From contig NZ_JAKVIP010000020.1 in the NCBI RefSeq assembly GCF_022601875.1, positions 1 through 64,000 of the forward strand: a DNA stretch of 64,000 nt, in the 5' to 3' direction. The position numbers and the translations under genes were made by a program. The notes under the pieces were generated by a model. The model was not told the origin of the DNA and ran no database searches. It saw only the letters and a list, made by a program, of their open reading frames with translations. Below, one piece after another: positions 1-8,221 of this stretch; within the stretch, counting starts at the first letter, position 1, and each line of letters begins with the position of its first letter. This DNA comes from Chryseobacterium sp. SSA4.19. GTDB lineage: Bacteria > Bacteroidota > Bacteroidia > Flavobacteriales > Weeksellaceae.

Positions 1-546
1 GTGAATGTTATCAGCTTTATAGGTTAATATTACCTCTGCTTATTTCTCTTCAATATCTTATGAAGCAAAGGTATAGACGCAATGCGACAAAACGTGTCGT
101 GTTATACATTAGCTTCTGAAAAGTATCATCTGCTCCGATCTGTAAAATATCCGGCATTCTAAAAAAATCTTTACTGATCCATATCCATAATGAAACAGGG
201 TGCCGGTGATGTCCTGATCTGCAACGCAAAGATACGGTTTTATATGATATAACAATATATCATTGAAAAATATTACAATGATATATTGTATTCTGTGCTT
301 CGGAAAGCTCAGACCCTGCTATTAAAAAAAACTTTGAGCCCTGCGCAAATTCTTCAGCTTCAACTGTAAAATGCCGGTTTACCACGGCAAAAAATAGTAC
401 GTTAACAGCTTTGTACCTACAAAATTCAATAAAATAACCGGAATTTTGCAGAAGGCTGATAATAATTCACACAATGTTGACGTTAGAAACGTAAAACACA
501 AATATGATGGGACAGGTCTATTATTGTATTTAATAACCATAACACG
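1..546. other. Non-coding left edge
   Basis: No convincing gene is seen here. A minus-strand reading frame at 379-720 overlaps the HTH gene antisense and has no recognisable domain, so I treat it as a shadow. The only clear structure is the inverted repeat at 252-289. The stretch is A+T-rich compared with the genes that follow. Confidence 0.6.
252..289. repeat. 14-bp perfect inverted repeat
   Basis: The arms ACAATATATCATTG (252-265) and CAATGATATATTGT (276-289) are exact reverse complements separated by 10 nt. It lies about 260 bp upstream of the small HTH gene. It could be an operator, a transcription terminator stem of an element to the left, or a recombination site. No T-run follows on the plus strand. 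Confidence 0.7.
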
Positions 547-834
547 ATGAAAACAAAATTCAACGGACCGTTCTCCGATGAAGAACAGTTCAAAGGCACC
601 CTCCTGGCTTTCCTTTCCGAAATTCTCAAAAGCCTGGACAGAAAAGAGACCTGCAGCTCCGGCTATTACGACAGTGCAGATGTCAAGCAAATGCTGAATA
701 TCAGCGACCGCACCCTGCACCGGCTCAGGAAATCCAAGGCGGTTCCTTATATGAGGATCGGCAGGAAAATATTTTATCCCAAATCATTCTTCAGCGGTGA
801 GCCGTATGGCGGCCCGGAAAAAAGGGAAGGGTAG
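547..834 (+). CDS. Small helix-turn-helix (excisionase/MerR-like) protein
   Basis: A 95-aa protein. Residues about 40-80 form a winged-helix DNA-binding module of the HTH_17/excisionase kind, with the pattern DVKQMLNISDRTLHRLRKS followed by a basic wing around MRIGRKIFYP. Such proteins are common in Bacteroidetes mobile elements, where they act as excisionase-like factors or regulators of neighbouring genes. The N-terminal part is acidic and unassigned. No integrase or relaxase is visible nearby, so its target is unknown. The gene is clearly richer in G+C than the upstream 500 bp. Confidence 0.75.
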   Translation: MKTKFNGPFSDEEQFKGTLLAFLSEILKSLDRKETCSSGYYDSADVKQMLNISDRTLHRLRKSKAVPYMRIGRKIFYPKSFFSGEPYGGPEKREG

Positions 835-1007
835 TGCGCTTGGCCTTGTTCCCGGCTTTTACCCGGATGCTGTCCAGAGAGGCTGACCTGTAATTTCCCG
901 CCGGGTGGGGTATCGGTTCCGGTTTTATCCGGCTGCCTGATCTTTCGGTGCTCCTCAAATGCGGTTCCGGCATTAAAATCGTATGCTATACTTCAAAACA
1001 GCATCAT

Positions 1008-1253
1008 ATGGATACCGGAAAAATAACAGTCAGGCATGCCTCAGGAACCTATACGATACAGGCAGACCCTGAAGCTTTCGATAAAGCCCGTAAAAAGATA
1101 ACCGCCATTATAAAAGGCAAGAACAAATATTTCAGGCACAGGCCCGACCCTGATACGTTACAGGTGTTCACGGCAGAAATGCTGAGGCAGAGCGTAATCA
1201 CCTTCGAGCGGCAGAAAGCGGGTGCGGGATTGATTTCGCAGGGCATCATATAG
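1008..1253 (+). CDS. Small hypothetical protein
   Basis: An 81-aa product if the ATG at 1008 is used; an upstream in-frame GTG at 948 would add 20 unlikely residues. The protein begins MDTGKITVRHASGTYTI and is basic in the middle, with KARKKITAIIKGKNKYFRHR. No family is recognised. It lies downstream of the HTH gene in the same orientation and shares its G+C-rich composition, so it may be part of the same accessory segment. It could also be a chance reading frame. Confidence 0.4.
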   Translation: MDTGKITVRHASGTYTIQADPEAFDKARKKITAIIKGKNKYFRHRPDPDTLQVFTAEMLRQSVITFERQKAGAGLISQGII

Positions 1254-1878
1254 CGTTCTGCCCGTCCATCCGTACCGAAACAGCCTCCCGGCAGGGGCTG
1301 TTTTCTCTTGTTTACCCATAGGCCGGATCACCTTTTTACCCATTCAGCCACGAAAGTCCGTTCAGGAATATCCTGTGGTTACCTCTTTGGAAGGCTCTCC
1401 ATCCTGCAGGCTGCCACCGGTTAGCGGATCAATCTCCGGCCGTACTCGGCACCTGGTTTTTTAACAGCCGGGATTATGGAACGGATCCCCGGTTTTTAGA
1501 TGGCGTCCAAGCAAAATCCCTTATGTTTTTACGGTTTGTCCGTGATCAGCCTGCCGCCGCTTACCCGGAAGCTCCGGGAAGCCCATGCCATGTCTGTCCG
1601 GATTTTAATCAGAAGGAACCGGTGCCCTGCTCAAAACGGCCGGTCAAAATAAACCGGTCTTCCGGTTTTGTCCGGGTTTTGTTCGGTACTTGTTCGGAAA
1701 AAACATCTTTTTTCCGAACAAGTACCGAACAAGTACCGAAGGACTACCGAAGGAAGTCAGGAAGAGCCCTGACAAAACCTGCCAAAACCGGACAATAGCA
1801 GACACAGCTTTCCAGGGTATTTGAAAACCGGAAAACCTGTTTTACCTTCGTTCCGTTAACCATAAAAAACATAACATT
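1254..1878. other. Intergenic stretch with long palindrome
   Basis: About 625 bp without a gene I can support. A 91-aa reading frame (1523-1798) runs straight through a perfect palindrome and has a low-complexity, Pro/Arg/Lys-rich translation, so it is probably not coding. The region also holds several copies of the short motif ACCGAA (about 1720-1755), as direct repeats of the form CCGAACAAGTA. Confidence 0.6.
1679..1732. repeat. 25-bp perfect inverted repeat, 4-nt loop
   Basis: The left arm 1679-1703 and right arm 1708-1732 are exact reverse complements with a CATC loop. The arm core is GGTACTTGTTCGGAAAAAA. The stem-proximal A6/T6 makes it terminator-like in part, but no gene ends just upstream. 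The half-motif CCGAACAAGTA is repeated directly on the right side. It sits about 150 bp upstream of the DUF6266 gene. Confidence 0.9.
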
Positions 1879-2520
1879 ATGGCAAGAATCACAAAAGGGA
1901 TCCTCGGGGGATTCTCAGGGAAAGTAGGAACCGTCGTAGGCGCCAGCTGGCGCGGACAGGACATCATCAGGAGCACGCCGAAACCCAGCAGCCGGCAGGC
2001 GACCGGGAAGCAGATGCTCCAGCAGCTGAAGTTTAAACTGGTGATCGGTTTCCTCAAACCGCTTACCGGCATCCAGAACCGCTACTTCGGATCGGGGAGC
2101 GGTTCCAAGTCCAGGGTTAACCTGGCCGTATCCTATACCATCGGCGAAGCGGTACAGGTAACGGCGGATATTCCCAAACTGATCTACAGCAAAGTGCTGA
2201 TCACCAAAGGCGACCTGGCCGGCTTCCAGGAACTCAGCGCAACCCCGCAGACGGGGAGTATCATCCGGTTTTCGTGGCGCGACAATTCCGCCCAGGGCAA
2301 TGCTTCGGCTACGGATAAGGCCAATGTCGTATGCTACAGTGAAGAATTAGGCACATTCGAGATCTTTGAATCGGTTGCGGCAAGGACGGGCCTGACATCG
2401 GATGTCAAGCTGCCGGATTATTATTCGGGAGAGCAGGTCCATGTCTGGGCCTACTTCCATAATGCGGAAGGGAACTCGGCCTCCAACAGTGCTTACCTCG
2501 GCGCGCTGACCCTGGCCTAG
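1879..2520 (+). CDS. DUF6266 family protein
   Basis: A 213-aa protein with the characteristic DUF6266 start: MARITKGILGGFSGKVGTVV, then a WRG motif near residue 29 and an SSRQ near 40. The family is confined largely to Bacteroidetes and has no established function. It often occurs as several paralogues near accessory DNA. The remainder looks like a beta-rich domain with many aromatic residues and Gly/Ser turns. No signal peptide is seen. It stands alone with its own downstream hairpin. Confidence 0.85.
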   Translation: MARITKGILGGFSGKVGTVVGASWRGQDIIRSTPKPSSRQATGKQMLQQLKFKLVIGFLKPLTGIQNRYFGSGSGSKSRVNLAVSYTIGEAVQVTADIPKLIYSKVLITKGDLAGFQELSATPQTGSIIRFSWRDNSAQGNASATDKANVVCYSEELGTFEIFESVAARTGLTSDVKLPDYYSGEQVHVWAYFHNAEGNSASNSAYLGALTLA

Positions 2521-2543
2521 CGGCGAAGGCTGATCGTATTTTG

Positions 2544-2573
2544 ATCTCCACCCCGGAAGGGATGGGGATTTTT
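2544..2573 (+). terminator. Probable rho-independent terminator
   Basis: The stem ATCTCCACCCC / GGGATGGGGAT (one mismatch, one G-T pair) is followed by TTTTTC, 24 nt after the DUF6266 stop codon. Confidence 0.6.
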
Positions 2574-2610
2574 CTTGTTCATATTCCGGATACCATCAGT
2601 TTGGTGCGCT

Positions 2611-2659
2611 CCGGTGGCTGAGCGGAGCCGAAGCCACCGGGAAGAGCCGAAGCCACCGG
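2611..2659. repeat. REP-like palindrome plus duplicated right half
   Basis: 2611-2640 is a 30-nt palindromic unit: CCGGTGGCT, a GAGCGGAGCCG centre, then AAGCCACCGG. The right half (GAGCCGAAGCCACCGG) is repeated at 2644-2659. The same unit recurs on the other side of the GIY-YIG gene. Confidence 0.9.
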
Positions 2660-2719
2660 GAAGACGTCATACATATGTTCCCGAAAATCACTATTTTTAA
2701 CAACTAAAAAAGACCAACC

Positions 2720-3034
2720 ATGAAAGGATGGATGTACATACTCCTGTGCTCCGACGGCAGCTACTATACCGGCAGCACCCATGACCTTGAATTGAGGCTG
2801 GTCCGGCATCAGGCCGGGGAAGGCGCCAACCATACTAAAAAACGGCTTCCCGTACAACTGATCTATTATGAGGAATATGACCGCATCGATCTTGCGTTTT
2901 ACCGCGAAAAGCAGGTGCAGGGCTGGAGCAGGAAAAAGAAGGAGGCTCTGATCAATGGCTGGGACGAAGAACTTAAAAAAGCAGCAGAATGTATGAATGA
3001 AACCCATTATAAGTTCTATGATAAGGAACGATAG
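2720..3034 (+). CDS. GIY-YIG nuclease family protein
   Basis: A 104-aa single-domain protein with the GIY-YIG core: MYILLCSDGSYYTGST (Y-I-L then Y-T-G) at residues 5-20, a conserved arginine in LELRLVRHQAG (about 26-36), the conserved NHTKKRLPVQLIYYEE block (about 37-52), and the glutamate of FYREKQVQGW (about 60-69). This matches small stand-alone GIY-YIG proteins of the UhbQ/SLX1-like type. The natural substrate of these proteins is largely unknown. REP-like palindromes flank it closely on both sides (2611-2659 and 3053-3192), an arrangement resembling REP elements next to RAYT transposases. Confidence 0.9.
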   Translation: MKGWMYILLCSDGSYYTGSTHDLELRLVRHQAGEGANHTKKRLPVQLIYYEEYDRIDLAFYREKQVQGWSRKKKEALINGWDEELKKAAECMNETHYKFYDKER

Positions 3035-3052
3035 GGTAGCTTTCGGTGTCAT

Positions 3053-3082
3053 CCGGTGGCTGAGCGTAGCCGAAGCCACCGG
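3053..3082. repeat. REP-like palindrome, second full copy
   Basis: A 30-nt unit matching the copy at 2611-2640 except for GCGTAGCC in place of GCGGAGCC. It begins 19 nt after the GIY-YIG stop codon and could also act as the transcription terminator of that gene. Confidence 0.9.
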
Positions 3083-3112
3083 GTAGAATATGCGGCTGTC
3101 ACCATTACCCTG

Positions 3113-3192
3113 AAAGCACAATTCGGAATCCGGTGACTGATCGTAGAAAGTACAATGCGGAATCCGGTGGCTGAGCGTAGCCGAAGCCACCG
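3113..3192. repeat. Degenerate and full REP-like units in a tandem repeat
   Basis: Two imperfect direct copies of about 34-35 nt (from about 3113 and from about 3148) share an AAAG-CAAT-GGAATCCGGTG layout. The first ends in a degraded palindrome half at 3130-3150, and the second runs into a full palindrome at 3164-3192. Confidence 0.8.
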
Positions 3193-3265
3193 AACCCAGT
3201 CCCGAAGGCAGAAGCGGGAATGTCATTATTTTTCCTATTTTTAAACATGAATTAAACCGACCCCC

Positions 3266-5002
3266 ATGTACAAATACCGTTACCTGTTCTATACTGTTTT
3301 AGGAATTCTTGTGGTATCCGCCGGAACACTGGTGTATTCCCTGATGTCCGACCCGGACCCGGCCCCTGATTTTGAGCAGAAGAAAACCGACCTGAACGGC
3401 GTATTCTCCGTCTATAACGGGAAAGTCTATGCCCTGGTGCCGGGCAACGGCTATTATGAAGTCAGCGGCGCCCGCCCGGGGACGTTCAAACCCCTGGAAG
3501 GGGAGTACAACGATTCCCATATCGGGTACGACGGTCAGCATGTCTATGCCGGCAACCGTGTGTTGGAAGGATTGCAGCCGGCAAAAACCGTGGCTTTGGG
3601 GAATAACTATTACTCGGACGGGAAGGTCACCTATTATGTGGATAGGAATTCGGAACGGAATGAAGCGTTAGGGACTTTCGGTTTCCTGGTACAGACGGTA
3701 GGGTACCGGTTCCATTGGACAGATAAGCCGCAGAACTATGGGTACCCTGTTGTAAGGCTTCCCGCAGGCCGCTATCATGCAGTACTTAACTATGCCGTAG
3801 CCGTCAATGGGCAGCAGTCATTTTTTAAAGGATTGCCGATGCCCAAGGCTGATCCCCACACCATGCATGCACTTCCGATCAGGTTTTCAGACCGTAGCGA
3901 GCGGGAAAGCATCGATTATTTTACCGACGGCAGGCACGTCTATTACCGCGATCAGCTGTTGCCGTTGGCTTATCATCCCGGACTGTACGAAACAGGCATT
4001 GAAGGCGATGTGGCTTCCCGGAATGCCTATCTGACGGATCAGCAGAACGGGATGGTGTATGTGGACGGCCATTCCTTTGCCCCGGAACCATCCCCTTACC
4101 GGCTCTTAAGTGCAGACAGCGAACATGCCAACCATATCCTGTGGCTTTCTCCAAAAGGCATTTATTTTTACAATGCCGAAACAGAAGAGCAGGAAAGGGC
4201 AGGGGACACTCCTTTTCAGGGCAAGCATCCGGAAGAACTCGCGCCCGATGTGTTCCGGAGCGGTGATGCGGTATATTACCTTTCGGCCTCTGAAAGCTGG
4301 GCCCGCAAATCAGGGCTGCAGAGCAGGAGCACCCACCTCAACAGACTGGAAAATATCCGGGCTTCCGGCTTGCAGAAAGTCCGTTCCGGGAGCCCGGACC
4401 ACAGCAGGGTCTGGAAATCCGGAAGCCGCTATTTTTATTTTGACGACCTGGGGAGCTCACAGCTGCTGCCGTCCGCCATCTATGAAATCAAGGAAGCCGA
4501 TGTCATTCAAAAGCTTATGGATGCAGATGACCTGGGAAGCGATGAGGTCCGCAGTCTTCTCAGTGACGGGAAGCTCACCGAACCGGACCACGACACCCTG
4601 GTCACCGCATCCACGGAGTACAACCGCCACACAAACGCTTTCTACTGGATTGCCGGCGGGGTTGTTGTGTTCATCCTGCTGTTTGCCCTGTTAGGCAGGA
4701 TACAGGTTGACCCTTTTACCGTAAAGGGCGGGTACCTGATTGTGAATAATCTTTTCTTTAAAAAATACAAGCTTACGGATATTCAAAAAGTCGTTTTCGG
4801 GGTCAGTGTCCCTGTGATGAGCCGTGGCGGTGCCCTGGGAAAGATGCAGGTGGTGCTGTCTAACGGAAAAAGGAGCCGGAATTATACCTTCTCATCCAGA
4901 ATAAAACTCCTGCCCGAATCCCAATACGAACTGAAATCCTATATTCAAAAGCTGCAGGCCCGGCTTAGGCAGTATGGGATCAAAAGCGAACTGGAAAAGT
5001 AA
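3266..5002 (+). CDS. DKNYY-like membrane-anchored protein
   Basis: A 578-aa protein. Residues about 7-26 form an N-terminal hydrophobic anchor. A long middle region is rich in short repeats around NGKVYAL, DGQHVYAGN, DGKVTYYVD, DGRHVYYRD and YFYFDD, typical of DKNYY-type proteins that carry repeated Asp/Gly-x-x-x-Tyr-Tyr segments. A second membrane segment, WIAGGVVVFILLFALLG, lies near 464-481. A C-terminal cytoplasmic domain of about 95 residues resembles a PH-like module. The function of the family is unknown. The start has the typical positive-then-hydrophobic pattern. The gene has no obvious operon partner. Confidence 0.65.
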   Translation: MYKYRYLFYTVLGILVVSAGTLVYSLMSDPDPAPDFEQKKTDLNGVFSVYNGKVYALVPGNGYYEVSGARPGTFKPLEGEYNDSHIGYDGQHVYAGNRVLEGLQPAKTVALGNNYYSDGKVTYYVDRNSERNEALGTFGFLVQTVGYRFHWTDKPQNYGYPVVRLPAGRYHAVLNYAVAVNGQQSFFKGLPMPKADPHTMHALPIRFSDRSERESIDYFTDGRHVYYRDQLLPLAYHPGLYETGIEGDVASRNAYLTDQQNGMVYVDGHSFAPEPSPYRLLSADSEHANHILWLSPKGIYFYNAETEEQERAGDTPFQGKHPEELAPDVFRSGDAVYYLSASESWARKSGLQSRSTHLNRLENIRASGLQKVRSGSPDHSRVWKSGSRYFYFDDLGSSQLLPSAIYEIKEADVIQKLMDADDLGSDEVRSLLSDGKLTEPDHDTLVTASTEYNRHTNAFYWIAGGVVVFILLFALLGRIQVDPFTVKGGYLIVNNLFFKKYKLTDIQKVVFGVSVPVMSRGGALGKMQVVLSNGKRSRNYTFSSRIKLLPESQYELKSYIQKLQARLRQYGIKSELEK

Positions 5003-5499
5003 ATAGGAATTCCTTTCCTTTGATATACCACTATGGCAAGGCAGCTTACTGCCTCTCCCGGACTGGAAACCGAAGAGGTCCGCAACCTCCGTCGGTGTAC
5101 TGAAAAAAGCGGAATTGCCGACAGAGTTACGGTGTTGACCTATTATCCTGCCTACAGAAATATGCCGTACCGGATCACCGGCGGCAGTATTGTGCCGATG
5201 CTTATCCATTCACTGAACCGGAAAAAGATAAAAATGCCATTGGCTGATGAAGTTCACTCAACAGGTTGCCTACGTGCGTCCCTAACGAAAATACGTCCGG
5301 TGCATCCGGACCTTCGGGTTTTGCCCCTCAATCCAAACCCATCTTCCCGGCCATTCCACTGCGGCAGGATACTTGTATTGATGTGTGGGATCAGTGTGGG
5401 GTCGCGATGGGTCAGGAAATAGATTTATAACAGATCATCCGTCCGGTTGTTGCCGCCTGATCCGGAATGAATACAATACCAACTATAAAATATATCAAT
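5003..5499. other. Intergenic stretch, no gene supported
   Basis: Nearly 500 bp between the DKNYY-like gene and the FMN reductase. A 129-aa reading frame (5033-5422) has no recognisable motif and an irregular, Arg/Pro-rich composition, so I do not call it. No hairpin with a T-run was seen. Confidence 0.5.
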
Positions 5500-6060
5500 A
5501 TGGAAAAAGTCATAGGGATTCTCGCAGGAAGCCTGCGCAAAGAATCGTTTTCAAAGAAAATTGCAGAAGCTATTATAAAGATGGCACCGGAAGGGTTTAC
5601 GTTCCGGATCATTTCCTTAGACGGACTGGAGGTCTACAACCAGGATTTCGACGACCATCACCAGGTCCCTGAATCCTATAAAACATTCCGCGAAGCCATG
5701 CAGAACGTACAAGGGGTCATTTTCATCACCCCTGAATACAACCGCTCCATTCCCGGCGTCCTGAAAAATGCCATCGATATCGGTTCCCGTCCGGCCGGCA
5801 GCAGCGTGTGGGACCAAAAGCCCGCCGCCGTCTTCAGCAATTCCCCGGGAAACATTGCCGCCTTCGGAGCCAACCACCACCTGAGGCAGAGCCTCGTCTT
5901 CCTGAACATGCCCGTCATGCAGCAGCCGGAAGTCTACCTCGCCAAAGCCAACGAGCTGTTCGATGACAGCGGTGCCCTGAAAGAAGACGAAACCAAAAAG
6001 TTCATCGAAGAAGCGGTGGAGGCGTATGTTGCCTGGTTTGAAAGGAATGCAGAGGCTTAA
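5500..6060 (+). CDS. NAD(P)H-dependent FMN reductase
   Basis: A 186-aa flavodoxin-fold protein of the FMN_red family, which includes azoreductases, chromate reductases and quinone reductases. The N-terminal flavin phosphate loop is GILAGSLRKESFSKKIA (residues 5-21). The family motif ITPEYNRSIPGVLKNAID follows at about 74-91, with SNSPGNIAAFGA near 110. I choose the ATG at 5500 because this places the flavodoxin beta-strand at the very N-terminus; an upstream ATG at 5467 would add 11 residues. The exact substrate cannot be deduced. The gene ends before a strong terminator. Confidence 0.9.
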   Translation: MEKVIGILAGSLRKESFSKKIAEAIIKMAPEGFTFRIISLDGLEVYNQDFDDHHQVPESYKTFREAMQNVQGVIFITPEYNRSIPGVLKNAIDIGSRPAGSSVWDQKPAAVFSNSPGNIAAFGANHHLRQSLVFLNMPVMQQPEVYLAKANELFDDSGALKEDETKKFIEEAVEAYVAWFERNAEA

Positions 6061-6123
6061 ATGCAGGAGTAGGGTTTTGGTATAATAACCACAAACAGAT
6101 TGATAAATCTTTGCTGATCAAAT

Positions 6124-6147
6124 GCCCGGTTGTTGCCGGGCTTTTTT
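6124..6147 (+). terminator. Rho-independent terminator
   Basis: The stem GCCCGG / CCGGGC with a 6-nt loop is followed by six T. It ends the FMN reductase transcript. Confidence 0.9.
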
Positions 6148-6255
6148 GTGGAGTATATCGACAAGTTGTGTTGTGGTAGCTATGAGTTGCAATAGAACAT
6201 AACAGCCGGAATTTATTTTTACGGCTTCCCATCTCATAGGGATTGATTTTTTAAC

Positions 6256-6263
6256 TATATTTG
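6256..6263 (+). promoter_or_regulatory. Bacteroidetes -7 box (TATATTTG)
   Basis: Matches TAnnTTTG, placed 15 nt before the ATG of the broken secreted-protein gene. No clear -33 TTTG was found, so the call rests on the -7 box. Confidence 0.5.
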
Positions 6264-6278
6264 ACAAAACTTTAACCC

Positions 6279-6488
6279 ATGAAAAAACTCTTTTTCCTAA
6301 GCATGCTCTGCTGTGCAGCCCTTTCTTTTGCACAGGTGACTCCCAAATTCGTTTATGCCGAAATCGTCGGCGAATCCAGGCTTTTCAGTACTAAAGTTAC
6401 TGTGTCCATCGATTACGGTCAGGCGACTTCGTTTTTTGAGAATACAAAAGTTAAAAATGAAGATTGAAGCAACGGGAAGTTTAATTCT
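6279..6488 (+). pseudogene. Truncated secreted hypothetical protein
   Basis: The open part encodes 62 aa: a signal peptide (MKKLFFLSMLCCAALSFAQ) and then KFVYAEIVGESRLFSTKVTV and SIDYGQATSFF. From memory this resembles a Bacteroidetes family of roughly 100-150 aa with the pattern EIVG...STKV...DFGQ followed by a KFNSMVDALNYMG-like segment. Here a TGA at 6465-6467 stops the frame. The next in-frame codons still read S-N-G-K-F-N-S, after which similarity to the expected family ends at about 6488. So the gene appears both nonsense-mutated (GGA to TGA is the simplest reading) and cut off where the A+T-rich defence island begins. Confidence 0.7.
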
Positions 6489-6622
6489 ACGGGTGTATTA
6501 ATAAAAAGGTATGGTTAATAATCATGTTTTAAGGCTTCTTCAGGTGAATAATTTGATATATTTTTATAATTCTATATTATTTTCTTGTTATGAAAATAAA
6601 TAACTGAATTTAAGATAATTAA

Positions 6623-8221
6623 GTGACTCAAAAAGATATTAAACAGCTCGAAGTAGAACTTTGGGAAGCGGCAGATGAATTAAGAGCTAATTCAAAATTG
6701 ACTGCTGCTGAATATAAAGATCCGTTATTAGGATTAATTTTATTGCGTTTTGCTGAAAATAAATATTTAGAAGCAAAAGATAAATTACAAGAAATACTAC
6801 CTGTAAATCCTCGTACTGGAAAACGCCGTGACGCTACGAAAGATGATTATGTGGCTCTTGGAGCAATGTTTTTACCGGAAAAAGCACAGTATACCCATCT
6901 TGCCAACTTACCGGAAAGCGAAGATTTAGCCGAAGCGGTAAATTCTGCAATGAAGCTTATAGAAGCTGAATATGAAGAACTGGCAGGTATTCTTCCCAAA
7001 AACTATCAGGAACTGACTCCTGAAGACGATTCTGATAATAATTTGCTGGCAAATCTGATCCGCATTTTTAACAGTGACTCAGTACAAAAAGCTAAAGGCG
7101 ATGTCTTTGGAAGAGTATATGAGTATTTCTTGATGAAACTTTCAATGATGGGAGCTGGTGCACAAGAAGGAGGAGAATTCTTCACACCTCCCTCATTGGT
7201 ACAGTTGATTGTAAATTTTATTCAACCAGATCACGGGATAATCCATGATCCTGCTTGTGGTTCGGGAGGTATGTTTGTACAAACCGCACATTTTATTAAG
7301 GATCATCATAACAAAAAAGTAAACGAAGCCATTAAAGTTTTCGGTACAGAATATAAAAGCAATACCACACGTCTTGCTAAAATGAACTTAGCCATCCACG
7401 GAATAAACGGGAGTATCGCTAATAATAATTCTTTTTACAGCGATCCTCACGAATTATACGGGAAGTGCGATTTCCTGATGGCAAACCCGCCCTTTAACGT
7501 TGACAAAGTGGATGCTAAGAATAAATTTTTAGCAGAAGATAAGCGCCTACCATTTGGTGCACCATTAACAGGTAAGGGAACGATTGGAAACGCCAATTAT
7601 CTTTGGATACAGTATTTTATGTCGTATCTGAACCCAACTGGAAGGGCTGGTTTTGTAATGGCATCTTCTGCAACTGATGCTGGAAATGCTGAGAAACGGA
7701 TTCGTGAAGAATTAGTTAAAACAGGAAATGTAGATTGTATTGTTTCTATAGGGAACAACTTTTTCTACACTCGTTCGCTTCCTTGCCATTTATGGTTTTT
7801 TGATAAGGGTAAGGGAAAAGAAAACAAGAATAAAATACTGATGATCGATGCCCGTAATGTTTATCGAAAGGTAAGCACGACGATTAATGATTTTTCTCCT
7901 GAGCAATTGGAAGGATTAACGGCTATAATGGCATTATACCGAGGTGAAACTCCTGAAGTAGCAACAGACAATGCTTGGTTTAATGAGCATTTTCCTGATG
8001 GGACTTATCGTGATGTAGAAGGTTTGTGCAAAGTGGTGGATTTGAAAGAAGTGACAGAACAGGATTATAGCCTTACTCCGGGACGATATGTAGGTGTAAA
8101 CATTGATATTGATATGGATTTTGATTACAAAACCCGAATGCAGGAATTGCATAGTGAACTAGCAGAACTGAATACAGAAGCTAACAAATTGATGAATCAA
8201 ATTCAAGCTTTTAAATTATGA
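6623..8221 (+). CDS. hsdM: Type I restriction-modification methyltransferase subunit HsdM
   Basis: A 532-aa N6-adenine DNA methyltransferase, the modification subunit that with HsdS methylates the recognition site. The N-terminal HsdM domain (EVELWEAADELRANS) spans about residues 8-150. The S-adenosylmethionine-binding motif DPACGSGGMFV lies near 208 and the catalytic NPPF near 288. The start is a GTG immediately after an in-frame TAA, and it restores the usual HsdM N-terminus. The stop overlaps the hsdS start by 4 nt (ATGA), indicating translational coupling. It is the first gene of an island operon hsdM-hsdS-HNH-mcrB-mcrC-hsdR, and its A+T-rich codon use contrasts with upstream genes. Confidence 0.96.
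   Translation: MTQKDIKQLEVELWEAADELRANSKLTAAEYKDPLLGLILLRFAENKYLEAKDKLQEILPVNPRTGKRRDATKDDYVALGAMFLPEKAQYTHLANLPESEDLAEAVNSAMKLIEAEYEELAGILPKNYQELTPEDDSDNNLLANLIRIFNSDSVQKAKGDVFGRVYEYFLMKLSMMGAGAQEGGEFFTPPSLVQLIVNFIQPDHGIIHDPACGSGGMFVQTAHFIKDHHNKKVNEAIKVFGTEYKSNTTRLAKMNLAIHGINGSIANNNSFYSDPHELYGKCDFLMANPPFNVDKVDAKNKFLAEDKRLPFGAPLTGKGTIGNANYLWIQYFMSYLNPTGRAGFVMASSATDAGNAEKRIREELVKTGNVDCIVSIGNNFFYTRSLPCHLWFFDKGKGKENKNKILMIDARNVYRKVSTTINDFSPEQLEGLTAIMALYRGETPEVATDNAWFNEHFPDGTYRDVEGLCKVVDLKEVTEQDYSLTPGRYVGVNIDIDMDFDYKTRMQELHSELAELNTEANKLMNQIQAFKL

Noticed and set aside
379..720. Minus-strand 113-aa reading frame
   Set aside because: It is antisense to the HTH gene, has no motif, and extends across an A+T-rich non-coding edge.
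1523..1798. 91-aa reading frame
   Set aside because: It is built on the perfect palindrome at 1679-1732 and its direct repeats; the translation is low complexity.
2611..3192. CRISPR array
   Set aside because: The units are palindromes with irregular spacing and a gene between them; no equal-length unique spacers and no cas genes.
5033..5422. 129-aa reading frame
   Set aside because: No domain, odd composition, no start context; more likely intergenic.
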